From NCBI RefSeq assembly GCF_001544455.2, contig NZ_FCOC02000004.1, forward strand, positions 1 to 64,000: a stretch of DNA of 64,000 nucleotides. Reading direction: 5' to 3'. The position numbers and the translations under genes are program-made. This DNA comes from Caballeronia sordidicola. Lineage in GTDB: Bacteria; Pseudomonadota; Gammaproteobacteria; Burkholderiales; Burkholderiaceae. A model generated the notes under the pieces. That model was not told the DNA's origin, ran no database searches, and saw only the letters and a program-made list of their open reading frames with translations. Of this stretch, positions 48,695-57,783 are shown one piece after another. The first letter of the stretch is position 1. Every line of letters starts with the position of its first letter.

Positions 48695-51600
48695 TCAGAC
48701 CGCTGTCTCCCGGCGAGGCAAGCCCCACGGCGGCGCGATTCTCCAGATCGCGAACGGCCGCGTGTTGGGGTCGAGCCGGATGTGCTGCCGTCTGCCGCGC
48801 CATTCGAGACGTTCGCCCGTCAACTGATCTTCCACGGCAAGCGCGTCCCACTCCTGGACGCCCCAGTCGTTGAGCGTCTGCCACGGCAATTCCACGTCCG
48901 CACCTTGCTCATTGAACGGATCGAGGTTGATGGCGACCAGCACCACGTTGTCGCGCGCGGCGTTGGCTTTCTCGAAAAAGAGAATGTTTTCGTTGTGGGC
49001 CGGCAGGAAGTTGACGCCGAGATGCGAATGCAGCGCCGGATTCGCCTTCCTGATGCGGTTGAGCGCCGTAATTTCGCCGACGATATTTCCCGGCCGGTTC
49101 CAGTCCCACGCGCGGATCTGATACTTCTCGGAATCGAGATATTCCTCGCTGTTGGGCAATGCGGCGGCTTCGCAAAGCTCGAAACCGCTGTACACGCCCC
49201 ACAGACCCGAAAGCGTGGCGGCAAGCGCCGCGCGAATCACAAACCCGGCGCGTCCCGAACGCTGGAGGAAACGCGGGTTGATGTCGGGCGTATTGACGAA
49301 GAAGTTCGGACGGAAGAAATCCTTCGCGTCGGTCTGCGTCAGGTCATGCATGTATTCGATGAAATCGCGTTTCGACTCCCGCCACGTAAAGTACGTGTAC
49401 GACTGCGAGAAACCGAGCTTGGCGAGACGGTTCATCACGCGCGGCCGGGTGAACGCTTCGGCCAGGAACATCACATCGGGATGACGCGCGCGCACGTCGC
49501 CAATTACCCATTCCCAAAACGGCATGGGTTTGGTATGCGGGTTATCGACGCGGAAAATCTTTACGCCCGCCGCGATCCAGAACAGGAACACGTCGCGCAA
49601 TGAAAGCCACAAGTCGGGCTTTGCGTCCTTCGCGTAGAAGTCCGGATTCACGATGTCCTGATATTTCTTCGGCGGATTCTCGGCGTATCGCAAGGTGCCG
49701 TCTGGACGCCACGCAAACCAGGTCGGATGTTCCTTGAGCCACGGGTGATCCGGGGAACATTGCACCGCGAAGTCGAGCGCGATTTCCAGCCCGTGCGCTC
49801 GCGCGGCTTCGAGCATGCGCTTGAAGTCGTCGAGATTGCCGAGTTCCGGATGCACCGCGTCATGCCCGCCTTCCTTGCCGCCGATGGCATACGGGCTGCC
49901 AACGTCGCCGGGCTGCGCGGTGAGCGTATTGTTCTTGCCCTTGCGGTTCGCAATGCCAATGGGGTTGATCGGCGGGAAGTACAGCACGTCGAAACCCATC
50001 TCGCGGATACGCGGCATCTTGCCGATCACATCGATAAACGTGCCGTGACGGTTCTCGTCGTCGCTCATGGAACGCGGGAAAATCTCGTACCAGCTTGCGA
50101 AGCGGGCGGCGGCGCGCTCGGCGTCGATCCGGTACGTCACCGGATCGCGCGAGAGAAACGGCCTGTGCCGCGCCGCTTCAATTGCCTGCGCTGTTTCCGG
50201 CGCCAAGGCAATCGCAAGGCGCGTTTCGGCGTCGGCTTTCGCAAACTGCTTGACGATGCCTTCCAGCGGCTCCGTTTGCGAACCTTCCGTGGTCTTCACT
50301 TCGGCGAGGATCAACGCAAACAAATGCCGCAATTCTTCGAGTTCCAGCTCGACGGTTTGCTCCGCCTTGAGCTTCTTCTGCATGTGATCGATCAGCGACG
50401 CAAAGTCGTCGCGCCACGCGATCACTGTGAATTCATGACGGCCAAGCCGGTCGAGCGGAATGCGGGTCGTCCACAAGTCGTTGCCAAGCGGAATCACCGG
50501 AACCATCTTCGCTTCGTGCCAGTCGGTTTCGTCGGCGGCGCGCCATTGCACGGCGGCGGCGATCTTGTCATGGCCTTCCGCGAAGATTGCAGCCGTGATT
50601 TCCACCGCTTCACCCACGATCCGCTTTGCCGGAAAGCGCCCGTGATCGACCGACGGCGTCACGCTTTCGATCATCACTCGCGGCGCCAGCAGCGCTTCGT
50701 TGACCGATTTTTTATCGGCGGATTTCGCGCCTCGCTTGACTTGCGGTTGCGCAAGCAGAATAGGCGCCTCGGACGCGCCGCGCAGCAAGCGGACTTCGCC
50801 CGGCTGCAGCAGGAAAGGTTTCAACGGTAGCGGCGTGCCCGACGTGTCTTCATCGATCTCGCGAAAACGCGTGAAGTTGCCCGGCGCGCCATCCAGCAAA
50901 TGACGTGTATCGATATAAACCGGCGTGGTGAGATCGGCGTTGATGACGATCAGCGCGGCTTCGCTCGCCGTGCGCAAATCCGGGCCGCTGCCGCGCAGGA
51001 TTGCCGCGTAGGGCGTGCCGGGACCGGTCAGCGTGCGCAGTTCCCCAGTGCTCGCGAGCGCCGCCGAATTGCGTTGCAGCGCGTTCGCGTGCGCCACTTC
51101 CGCCGACACGTTGAAGCGCGCGCCGTCTCTCGCACGCTTGAATTCTTCCGCGCTGCCGTGGTTGTACGCGAGCGGCTGCGTGACGCCGTATTCAAATCCC
51201 ATGGGCACGAGCACGCCGGTGCCCATGCCGGCAGCCGTGTATAACGCGCGCCGGTAAGCGCGCTCCACCAGCGACGAATCGCTCGTGTCCGGCAGGTCAT
51301 GAAGCAGTCGCGTGCCATACGGTTCTTCAGGGAACGCAATCGGCGGCGCGATGCGGAACAACGCCGCGTGTTCATCGAAGAGCCAGTTGCTCTGAAAGTC
51401 CCACCATCTCGCCGATGAAAACACCGAGTCGAAACCGGCATCGGCGAGACCCGCCAGATCGTGACGGCTGATGCCGACCGTCCACGCAAGCCATTTCGTT
51501 TGCGGATGACGTTCGCGCACGGCCGCGCCCAGACGCCGCCACACATGCGCCGGCACCTTGTGCGGCGCTTCGAAGCGAAAGCCGCCAATCCCGGCGTCGG

Positions 51601-52090
51601 CAATCAGCATCAATTCACGCGCCCACCATTCGGTGAGCGCATGTGCCGCTTCGCCATCGGCGAAATTCGCGTGCGCGACACTTTCTTCATGCGGTGCGGT
51701 ACGTGGATCGAGCCGCGCTTCCGCCGCCTCGAACGGATGAAACCAGTGCCGGTTGTCCTGGAACAGGCCGCCTTCGGCGCTGACGCGGTCGAGGTTGATG
51801 TCCACAAGCAGGGTGAGTCCATGTTGCGAAGCCTGGTCGGCGAGCAGACGCAGTCCTTCGCTGGCGGACAGACCGGATTCGAAAGCGGGATGCAGCTTGT
51901 GATGATCGGCCACGGCTTGCCGGTGACCGTTCTTGCCCGGCAGAAAGGGCGCGCCGATCAGGATGTGATCGAAGCCCAGTGCCGCGGCGTGTTCGAATTG
52001 CGCGGGCCACGCTGACAATGGTCCGACAAGAAGCGGGTCGATGAAATAGATTCGTGGCGCATACGCTTGAAGCATTTGATGGTGTTCCAT
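48695..52090 (-). CDS. glgE: Maltosyltransferase GlgE with extra N-terminal GH13-like domain
   Basis: A 1131-residue protein. Residues from about 471 on are a complete GlgE (alpha-1,4-glucan:maltose-1-phosphate maltosyltransferase). They include the N domain starting RVMIESVTPSVDHGRFPAKR, WYEIFPRS, FPPINPIGIANRKGKNN, the nucleophile Asp849 in VKIFRVDNPHTKP and the acid Glu878 in VMFLAEAFTRP. Residues 1-450 are an additional barrel-like domain (LGFDHILIGAPFLPG, GLTLLVDINLDRVS, GIGGFRFEAPHKVP). At the nucleophile position it has Glu174 instead of Asp, and KWLAWTVG replaces the acid/base segment, so it is probably inactive. The gene lies between glgA and treS and uses the maltose-1-phosphate made by TreS-Mak. 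Confidence 0.93.
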   Translation of the reverse strand: MEHHQMLQAYAPRIYFIDPLLVGPLSAWPAQFEHAAALGFDHILIGAPFLPGKNGHRQAVADHHKLHPAFESGLSASEGLRLLADQASQHGLTLLVDINLDRVSAEGGLFQDNRHWFHPFEAAEARLDPRTAPHEESVAHANFADGEAAHALTEWWARELMLIADAGIGGFRFEAPHKVPAHVWRRLGAAVRERHPQTKWLAWTVGISRHDLAGLADAGFDSVFSSARWWDFQSNWLFDEHAALFRIAPPIAFPEEPYGTRLLHDLPDTSDSSLVERAYRRALYTAAGMGTGVLVPMGFEYGVTQPLAYNHGSAEEFKRARDGARFNVSAEVAHANALQRNSAALASTGELRTLTGPGTPYAAILRGSGPDLRTASEAALIVINADLTTPVYIDTRHLLDGAPGNFTRFREIDEDTSGTPLPLKPFLLQPGEVRLLRGASEAPILLAQPQVKRGAKSADKKSVNEALLAPRVMIESVTPSVDHGRFPAKRIVGEAVEITAAIFAEGHDKIAAAVQWRAADETDWHEAKMVPVIPLGNDLWTTRIPLDRLGRHEFTVIAWRDDFASLIDHMQKKLKAEQTVELELEELRHLFALILAEVKTTEGSQTEPLEGIVKQFAKADAETRLAIALAPETAQAIEAARHRPFLSRDPVTYRIDAERAAARFASWYEIFPRSMSDDENRHGTFIDVIGKMPRIREMGFDVLYFPPINPIGIANRKGKNNTLTAQPGDVGSPYAIGGKEGGHDAVHPELGNLDDFKRMLEAARAHGLEIALDFAVQCSPDHPWLKEHPTWFAWRPDGTLRYAENPPKKYQDIVNPDFYAKDAKPDLWLSLRDVFLFWIAAGVKIFRVDNPHTKPMPFWEWVIGDVRARHPDVMFLAEAFTRPRVMNRLAKLGFSQSYTYFTWRESKRDFIEYMHDLTQTDAKDFFRPNFFVNTPDINPRFLQRSGRAGFVIRAALAATLSGLWGVYSGFELCEAAALPNSEEYLDSEKYQIRAWDWNRPGNIVGEITALNRIRKANPALHSHLGVNFLPAHNENILFFEKANAARDNVVLVAINLDPFNEQGADVELPWQTLNDWGVQEWDALAVEDQLTGERLEWRGRRQHIRLDPNTRPFAIWRIAPPWGLPRRETAV

Positions 52091-52523
52091 CGGTCGTCTT
52101 TTCCAGTTCGTCCTGCTATGGCGTGGATGCGGGAAAACGCGATCGCGCTCAACCAGGCGATAAACCAACCGCAAGAACGGTTACGGCAGACGGGCCTCAG
52201 ACAGTCTTCAAAGCACCAGTTCCGGGGTGACGCGTGCGGTACGTATCTTCATGAACCTGTCATGCACGATACGAGCGTTCGGTGCGGCGCCAGGGTCGCC
52301 AGTGAATTACAGCACGTAGCGTGCCGCGCCTTTTTGCGTTTTGAGTTCGACTTCGGTGTCATGGCCCGGCGAGTTTGAACGACGCACCGATGGAACATGG
52401 CTGGCGCGCCTGTCAGGTCGACTTCAATCTCTGTCGGGACGACAGCAGTTCGCCGCGCTTGAATCAGCGTGGCGAACTGCCAACGTCATAACCGTACCAT
52501 TGAACGGCGCGAAGTGACCGCGT
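52091..52523. other. Intergenic region glgA-glgE
   Basis: A 433-bp gap upstream of glgE that should hold its promoter on the minus strand. It contains two adjacent perfect hairpins near the glgA end and nothing else I can name; no coding sequence is convincing. Confidence 0.5.
52431..52480 (-). other. Two adjacent stem-loops downstream of glgA
   Basis: First, on the minus strand, GCAGTTCGCC (pairing 52480-52471 with 52454-52445) continues inward through a wobble pair and CGCT/AGCG to a 6-nt loop, about 15 bp in all. Directly beside it, CTGTCG / CGACAG (52431-52445) forms a 6-bp hairpin. Neither has a following U-run. They lie 43 bases after the glgA stop and may stabilise or process the glgA message. 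Confidence 0.5.
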
Positions 52524-54185
52524 TCAGGCGCTGCGCGCGACGAATTGCGCCTGCTCCGCCGTACGGCGATCGGCGGCGGGCGCTGCCATTGCGGCGATGC
52601 CGGATACTGCTGGCGCGTGAACCGGCACGCGGCGCGTACGCAGCGGCGCCTTGGCCGGACGCGCGTCGGTGAGACCCGCGTAGAGGTGGATGTATTTGGC
52701 TACGGCATGGCTCCAGCCGTAGTCGCGGGCCATCGCATTGCGCTGGAGCGTGCGCCATTGCTGCGGGCGCACGAACGCATGAATGGCGCGCGTGACGGCG
52801 GCAACCATGTCGTGGGTCTGCTCGCCATCGAAGAGAAAACCGGTCGCCGGCCGCGACGACGTTGCGCCCTCGAAGCTGCCCAGGCTTTCAACCGGCGAAG
52901 ACTGAAAACCTTCTTGCAGCGCCGAGGCTTCGGCCGCATCCACGATGGTGTCCGCCAGTCCGCCCACGCGCGATGCCACCGGCAAGGTGCCATAACGCAT
53001 TGCATAGATCTGGGTCAGACCGCAGGGTTCGAAACGGCTGCCGTGCAACAGGATATCGGCGCCCGAATGCAGCACATGCGCACGGCGTTCGTCGTAACCA
53101 ATATGCACGCCAATGCGATCCGGCCAGGTTTGCGCCAGCCGCTGAAACGCCGTTTCAATATGCGCTTCGCCTTTGCCGATCACCGCGATCTGCAAACGCG
53201 GATGCTGTTCGAGCAGCGCGGGAATGGCGTCGATGGCGACATCGGCCATTTTCTGCGATGTCATCCGGCTGCCTATCGCAATCACCGGCGCGAACGGGTC
53301 CACCGGAAGGCCAAACATTTGTTGCAGTTCGCGTTTGCAGGCGTGCTTGCCGCGCATGTCGTCGAAACAATAATTGCGTGCGATCTGCGAGTCGGTCATT
53401 GGATCCCACGCGCTAACGTCGATCCCGTTGATGATTCCCGAGAGTTTGTCCGCGTAGCATTGCAGCACGCCTTCCATCAGGTGCCCGAAACGCGGCGTGA
53501 GGATTTCACGTGCGTAAGTTTCGCTGACGGTCGCGACATGATCGGCGTGGACAATGCCCGCTTTCATCAGACTCAACGCGCCATAAAATTCGATGCTCTT
53601 TGGTTCCGTCAATGCCGGAACAAGCCACTCCGCCGGCACGCCGAGCGCTGCACCAAGCGAGAGCGAATAGTTGCCCTGGAACGCCAGATTGTGGATCGTG
53701 AAAACGCTTTTTGCGTGCACGCCCGCATGCTTCATTAAAAGCGGCGTGAGGCCGGAATGCCAGTCATGCGCATGCACGATGTCCGGCTTTTTAAAACCGC
53801 GAACGCCTTCGGCCAGGCGAACGGCGGCCGCTGAAAGCGATGCGAACCGGATCGCGTTGTCTTCGTAGTCGCGTCCCTTTGAATCCTGATAAAGCCCGTC
53901 GCGCGCATATAAATGATCCATGCGCAGCAGGATCACAGGTACGCCCGTATCCGGCATGCGGCCGCGATACAGCGCGCCATCACCGCCCGGAAGGCCCGTC
54001 ATCAAAGCCACCTTCTGCAATCCCTCGACCATCGCCAATGCGTTCGGATACGCCGGCAGAAGTATTGCGGCATCGACTCCCGCTTCACGCAACGCCGCGG
54101 CGTATGCGCTGACCATGTCACCCAGGCCGCCAGTTTTGGCAAGCGGCACGGCCTCGGAAGCGACAAGCAATACGTTCAAAGACAA
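52524..54185 (-). CDS. glgA: Glycogen synthase (GT5)
   Basis: A 553-residue GT5 glucosyltransferase that extends alpha-1,4-glucan from a nucleotide-glucose donor. The N-terminal donor-binding loop is PLAKTGGLGDMVSAYAAALR (Lys17), with HAHDWHSGLTPLLM and the C-terminal GSRFEPCGLTQIYAMRYGTL. It is about 75 residues longer than E. coli GlgA, through an insert near SSPVESLGSFEG and an Ala/Pro-rich tail. The start is TTG 54185, six bases after AGGAG; no ATG fits. No ADP-glucose pyrophosphorylase gene (glgC) is in the window. Confidence 0.94.
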   Translation of the reverse strand: MSLNVLLVASEAVPLAKTGGLGDMVSAYAAALREAGVDAAILLPAYPNALAMVEGLQKVALMTGLPGGDGALYRGRMPDTGVPVILLRMDHLYARDGLYQDSKGRDYEDNAIRFASLSAAAVRLAEGVRGFKKPDIVHAHDWHSGLTPLLMKHAGVHAKSVFTIHNLAFQGNYSLSLGAALGVPAEWLVPALTEPKSIEFYGALSLMKAGIVHADHVATVSETYAREILTPRFGHLMEGVLQCYADKLSGIINGIDVSAWDPMTDSQIARNYCFDDMRGKHACKRELQQMFGLPVDPFAPVIAIGSRMTSQKMADVAIDAIPALLEQHPRLQIAVIGKGEAHIETAFQRLAQTWPDRIGVHIGYDERRAHVLHSGADILLHGSRFEPCGLTQIYAMRYGTLPVASRVGGLADTIVDAAEASALQEGFQSSPVESLGSFEGATSSRPATGFLFDGEQTHDMVAAVTRAIHAFVRPQQWRTLQRNAMARDYGWSHAVAKYIHLYAGLTDARPAKAPLRTRRVPVHAPAVSGIAAMAAPAADRRTAEQAQFVARSA

Positions 54186-54580
54186 AGCTGACTCCTGGCG
54201 TTTGAAAGATGAAAAGCGATGGGTGGCGCTCAGCCAATTGATAGGCGGCGCACGCGTCCGGTGCTTTTATCGGGGGAAGAGGGGATGCGGATTTGTTTAG
54301 AGCAAGCGTTGTGCCATGCAGCATACTTTTTGGCGAAACTGCGGGAAAGCGATAGCCACGCCACACTTGAAGCACGACGTTACGCTCGGAAGAAGACAGA
54401 CTTTTGACGTCGTGTAAAAAAGCACTCGTAGAAGAAGGCGTTTTTACACGGCGGTTTTGAGAATGGTTATATGAAACTACCGTTGTACATTCGATGTACG
54501 AAACATCGTATTCGTCAGCTTTATTTGCTCCGGAAAATAAGACCGGAATTATCCGCTTACAGCAATTATTGCTTGATGCT
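54186..54580. other. Intergenic region between glgA and the DUF1345 gene
   Basis: A 395-bp gap holding the glgA promoter region. Two inverted repeats are visible: CGTGTAAAAA / TTTTTACACG (54411-54420 with 54441-54450, 20-nt loop), and GTACAT / ATGTAC (54485-54490 with 54494-54499, 3-nt centre). Either could be an operator or part of a terminator; no coding sequence is seen. Confidence 0.5.
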
Positions 54581-55237
54581 CTAAGAACCTAATAATCCCG
54601 CGGCGGTATTGACGCACAAACCGAGCACAGCCGCATTAAAGAAAAACGACAACACCGATTGCGCCAATGCGGTTCGCCTGACTTCCGTGGAACGCAGCAC
54701 CACATCCGAAGTCTGCGACGCCACCGCGATGGTGAACGAGAAATAAAGGAAATCCCAATAGCCGGGCTTGAGGTGAGCGTCGGGGAATTTCAGTGAGGTC
54801 TCTTCCTGCGACTGATAGTAATGACGGGCGTAATGAAGAGTGAACATGGTCGGGATCAGGAACCATGCGCCGAACATTGTGATGCCAGTCAGCAGGTAGT
54901 TGGGGAAGGCGCTGCGAAATCCCATGTTCTTGGCGGCGGCCAGCTCCGCGACAATCGCGACAATGCTCGCCATGGCGGCAAGACTGACAATCAGCAATAC
55001 CATGCCGGCATTTTCATCCTCGCGCGCGGCGAGCTTTTGCACTTCGTCCTGATGCGCTCTCCACATCTGAATCCAGATCAGCACGAGATAAAGCCATACT
55101 GCGGTATCCCATCCAATCAGGCCACGCACGAGCAGACGTAATTCATGAGGAACCAAAATTGCGACAACGGCACCAATGACCAGAGCAATGACTGCCCTCG
55201 GGCGATATCGAACTACGTTGGGAAGCATGAGATTCAT
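54581..55237 (-). CDS. DUF1345 family membrane protein
   Basis: A 218-residue integral membrane protein with about five hydrophobic spans (near residues 15-33, 43-60, 78-98, 112-132 and 192-212). The segments [35 protein letters not shown] and [14 protein letters not shown] fit DUF1345, a family of unknown function. [12 protein letters not shown] is the most conserved part and resembles a channel-like loop, but no transport activity is established. It seems to be a single-gene unit pointing towards glgA. Confidence 0.85.
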   Translation of the reverse strand: MNLMLPNVVRYRPRAVIALVIGAVVAILVPHELRLLVRGLIGWDTAVWLYLVLIWIQMWRAHQDEVQKLAAREDENAGMVLLIVSLAAMASIVAIVAELAAAKNMGFRSAFPNYLLTGITMFGAWFLIPTMFTLHYARHYYQSQEETSLKFPDAHLKPGYWDFLYFSFTIAVASQTSDVVLRSTEVRRTALAQSVLSFFFNAAVLGLCVNTAAGLLGS

Positions 55238-55493
55238 TTTTATCGTGGCCTGGTAATAGCGGTCCTGGCAGTCGGGGTGTCAGTAACCATAACGCTGCTT
55301 AAGCTGTTGCGCCGCGATTATTGCGCGCGCAGCTTTCAAATTCCAATGGGCTTTCAGTGCAACTCGCAGTTGTCACGTGCGCGCTCCTTCACGCGGGCTT
55401 TAGCCAACCATTTCCAAAGATATCGACAACCCGTGTCCTACAGACCGTGTCGATCTTCGCCTTCTGCAAAACGCGAATCGAGACTTCTAACCA

Positions 55494-56075
55494 ATGACAA
55501 AGCTTCAGCATTCCTTGACTGCCGCCGGTTCGGTTGGGCATTCGGCTGCGCGCAGGCGCTTCGTGCTCGGCGCATGCGCGTCGGCGGCCGCGCTCGCGTT
55601 CACGTCGGCGGGCATGGGATTTCCGTCCTTCTTCACGCAGGCTTTCGCCGATACCCCACCGGCCGGCCTCGAAGGCTTTCTTCTGCTCTCGCGCAAACTC
55701 ACCGGCCGCACGACGTTCGATCTAGCAGTGGCGCAGCGGGTCTATGACGCGTTATCGAAAGCGGACAGCGAGTTCGTCGCGAACGTGAGCGCGCTCAACC
55801 AGTGGCTCGAGGCGCATGGCGGCGTGCCGTCGGATACGGTCACGCAAGCACTCAAGATGGACACGCCCAAACTCGCCAGCACGGTCACGGCGACATTGCG
55901 CGCGTGGTATCTCGGGCTCGTCGGCGATGCGCCGCGCGTGAGCGTGGTCGCGTATGAACGTGCGTTGATGTTCGACCCTGTGAGCGACGTGCTGACCATC
56001 CCGTCATATTGCCGCGATGTGCCGTTTTACTGGACGCAGAAACCGCCGGCCGTTGGCGCACCCAAGGCCGCCTGA
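55494..56075 (+). CDS. Sugar dehydrogenase complex small (gamma) subunit, Tat-exported
   Basis: A 193-residue protein with a twin-arginine signal (RRRFVLGACASAAALAF, ending near the AFA cleavage site at about residue 52). The mature part contains LRAWYLGLV, AYERALMFDPVSDVLTIPSYC and a C-terminal Trp-rich tail, the pattern of the gamma subunit of FAD-dependent glucose and sorbitol dehydrogenases (gluconate 2-dehydrogenase subunit 3 family). This subunit escorts the flavoprotein, which has no signal of its own, through the Tat system. It is followed by the flavoprotein and cytochrome genes in the order gamma-alpha-beta. Confidence 0.86.
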   Translation: MTKLQHSLTAAGSVGHSAARRRFVLGACASAAALAFTSAGMGFPSFFTQAFADTPPAGLEGFLLLSRKLTGRTTFDLAVAQRVYDALSKADSEFVANVSALNQWLEAHGGVPSDTVTQALKMDTPKLASTVTATLRAWYLGLVGDAPRVSVVAYERALMFDPVSDVLTIPSYCRDVPFYWTQKPPAVGAPKAA

Positions 56076-56158
56076 CCCCGAGCCTGGAAGAATCAAGCCG
56101 GCGCGCCATCTGAATGCGCGACCGAAGCCTATAAGCAGTACCTCACAGGACAATACAC

Positions 56159-57760
56159 ATGGCAAATTCGAATTCGGCCGATGTCGTGGTCGTCGGATCC
56201 GGTGTCGCGGGCGGCTTGCTCGCCCATCAGCTCGCGAGCGCGGGCGCATCCGTGATCCTGCTCGAAGCCGGGCCGCGCATTGCGCGCTGGCAGATCGTCG
56301 AGAACTTCCGCAACTCGCCCGCGAAATCGGATTTCGCAACGCCGTATCCTTCCACGCCTTACGCGCCGCATCCGCAGTATTCGCCCGAGAACAAGTACTT
56401 GATTCAGAAGGGCGAGTACCCGTACGCGTCGCAATACCTGCGGCTCGTGGGCGGCACGACATGGCACTGGGCGGCGGCCGCGTGGCGTTTGCTTCCCGCC
56501 GATTTCAAGATCAGGACGCTTTACGGCGTGGGCCGCGACTGGCCGATTTCGTACGAGACGCTCGAGCCGTGGTATCAGGCGGCGGAAGTGCAACTGGGTG
56601 TATCGGGTCCGGGCAGCAATGTCGATCTCGGTTCGCCGCGCTCGAAACCGTATCCCATGGACATGCTGCCGCTTTCCTACATGGACCAGCGTTTCTCCGA
56701 TGTCCTCAACGCCGATTCGTTCCATGTCGTGCCGGAACCCGTTGCGCGCAACAGCCGCCCTTACGATTCGCGCCCGACGTGTTGCGGCAATAACAATTGC
56801 ATGCCCATCTGCCCGATTGCGGCCATGTATAACGGCGTCACGCATGCCGAGAAGGCCGAACGCGCGGGCGCCAGGCTGATCCCGCAAGCAGTGGTTTACA
56901 AGATCGAAGCCGACGACAAAGGCCTGATCACCGCTGTCCACTATAAAGATCCGAACGGCAACAGCACGCGCGTCACGGGCAAGTTGTTCGTGCTGGCGGC
57001 GAACGGCATCGAGACACCGAAGCTGATGTTGCAGTCGGTATCGGACAGGTTCAAAAGCGGGATTGGCAATAGTTCGGATCAGGTCGGCCGCAACCTGATG
57101 GATCATCCCGGCACCGGCGTGACGTTCCTTGCCAACGAAACCGTATGGCCCGGACGCGGGCCGATGGAAATGACGTCCATCGTCAATTTTCGCGATGGCG
57201 CCTTTCGCTCCGAGTATGCAGCGAAGAAGCTGCATTTATCGAACGGCGTGGCGACCATGGCGATCACCGCCGACCTGATTGCTAAGGGATTGAGCGGCGC
57301 CGAACTCGATCGCCAGATTCGCGACCGCGCCGCGCGCACCATGAACATCAACAGTTTCCACGAGCATCTGGCCGAACCCCGCAACCGCGTGCTGCCTTCG
57401 TCCGACCACAAGGATTCGCTCGGCATTCCGCAGCCCGAGATCTATTACTCCATCAACGACTACGTGAAGAAAAGCGCCGCGGACACACGCACGCATTACG
57501 CGCGCATCGCGGAGTTGTTCGGCGGCACGGAGATTACCTTCGACGATAAATTCGCCCCGAACAATCACATCATGGGCACGGCCATCATGGGCGCCGACCC
57601 GAAGGATTCCGTAGTCGATACCGAATGCCGCACGCATGACCACCCCAATCTTTTTGTGGCAGGCAGTGCGGTGATGCCGACGGCGGCATCGGTGAATTGC
57701 ACGCTGACGCTGTCCGCGTTGTCGCTGCGTCTCGCCGACAAACTGAAGAAAGAACTTTGA
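56159..57760 (+). CDS. GMC oxidoreductase, FAD-GDH-type catalytic subunit
   Basis: A 533-residue flavoprotein. The Rossmann loop VVVVGSGVAGGLLAHQLA and EAGPR bind FAD. A cysteine cluster, Cys208, Cys209, Cys214 and Cys218 (TCCGNNNCMPICPIAAMY), matches the 3Fe-4S site of bacterial FAD-dependent glucose dehydrogenases. NNHIMGTAIMG and SVNCTLTLSALSLRLAD hold the catalytic His and Asn of GMC enzymes. It lacks a signal and is probably exported with the gamma subunit to the periplasm. The substrate could be glucose, sorbitol, 2-keto-gluconate or another polyol; it cannot be fixed from the sequence. Confidence 0.9.
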   Translation: MANSNSADVVVVGSGVAGGLLAHQLASAGASVILLEAGPRIARWQIVENFRNSPAKSDFATPYPSTPYAPHPQYSPENKYLIQKGEYPYASQYLRLVGGTTWHWAAAAWRLLPADFKIRTLYGVGRDWPISYETLEPWYQAAEVQLGVSGPGSNVDLGSPRSKPYPMDMLPLSYMDQRFSDVLNADSFHVVPEPVARNSRPYDSRPTCCGNNNCMPICPIAAMYNGVTHAEKAERAGARLIPQAVVYKIEADDKGLITAVHYKDPNGNSTRVTGKLFVLAANGIETPKLMLQSVSDRFKSGIGNSSDQVGRNLMDHPGTGVTFLANETVWPGRGPMEMTSIVNFRDGAFRSEYAAKKLHLSNGVATMAITADLIAKGLSGAELDRQIRDRAARTMNINSFHEHLAEPRNRVLPSSDHKDSLGIPQPEIYYSINDYVKKSAADTRTHYARIAELFGGTEITFDDKFAPNNHIMGTAIMGADPKDSVVDTECRTHDHPNLFVAGSAVMPTAASVNCTLTLSALSLRLADKLKKEL

Positions 57761-57783
57761 TTGCGCGCCGACGGAGAGCCACG

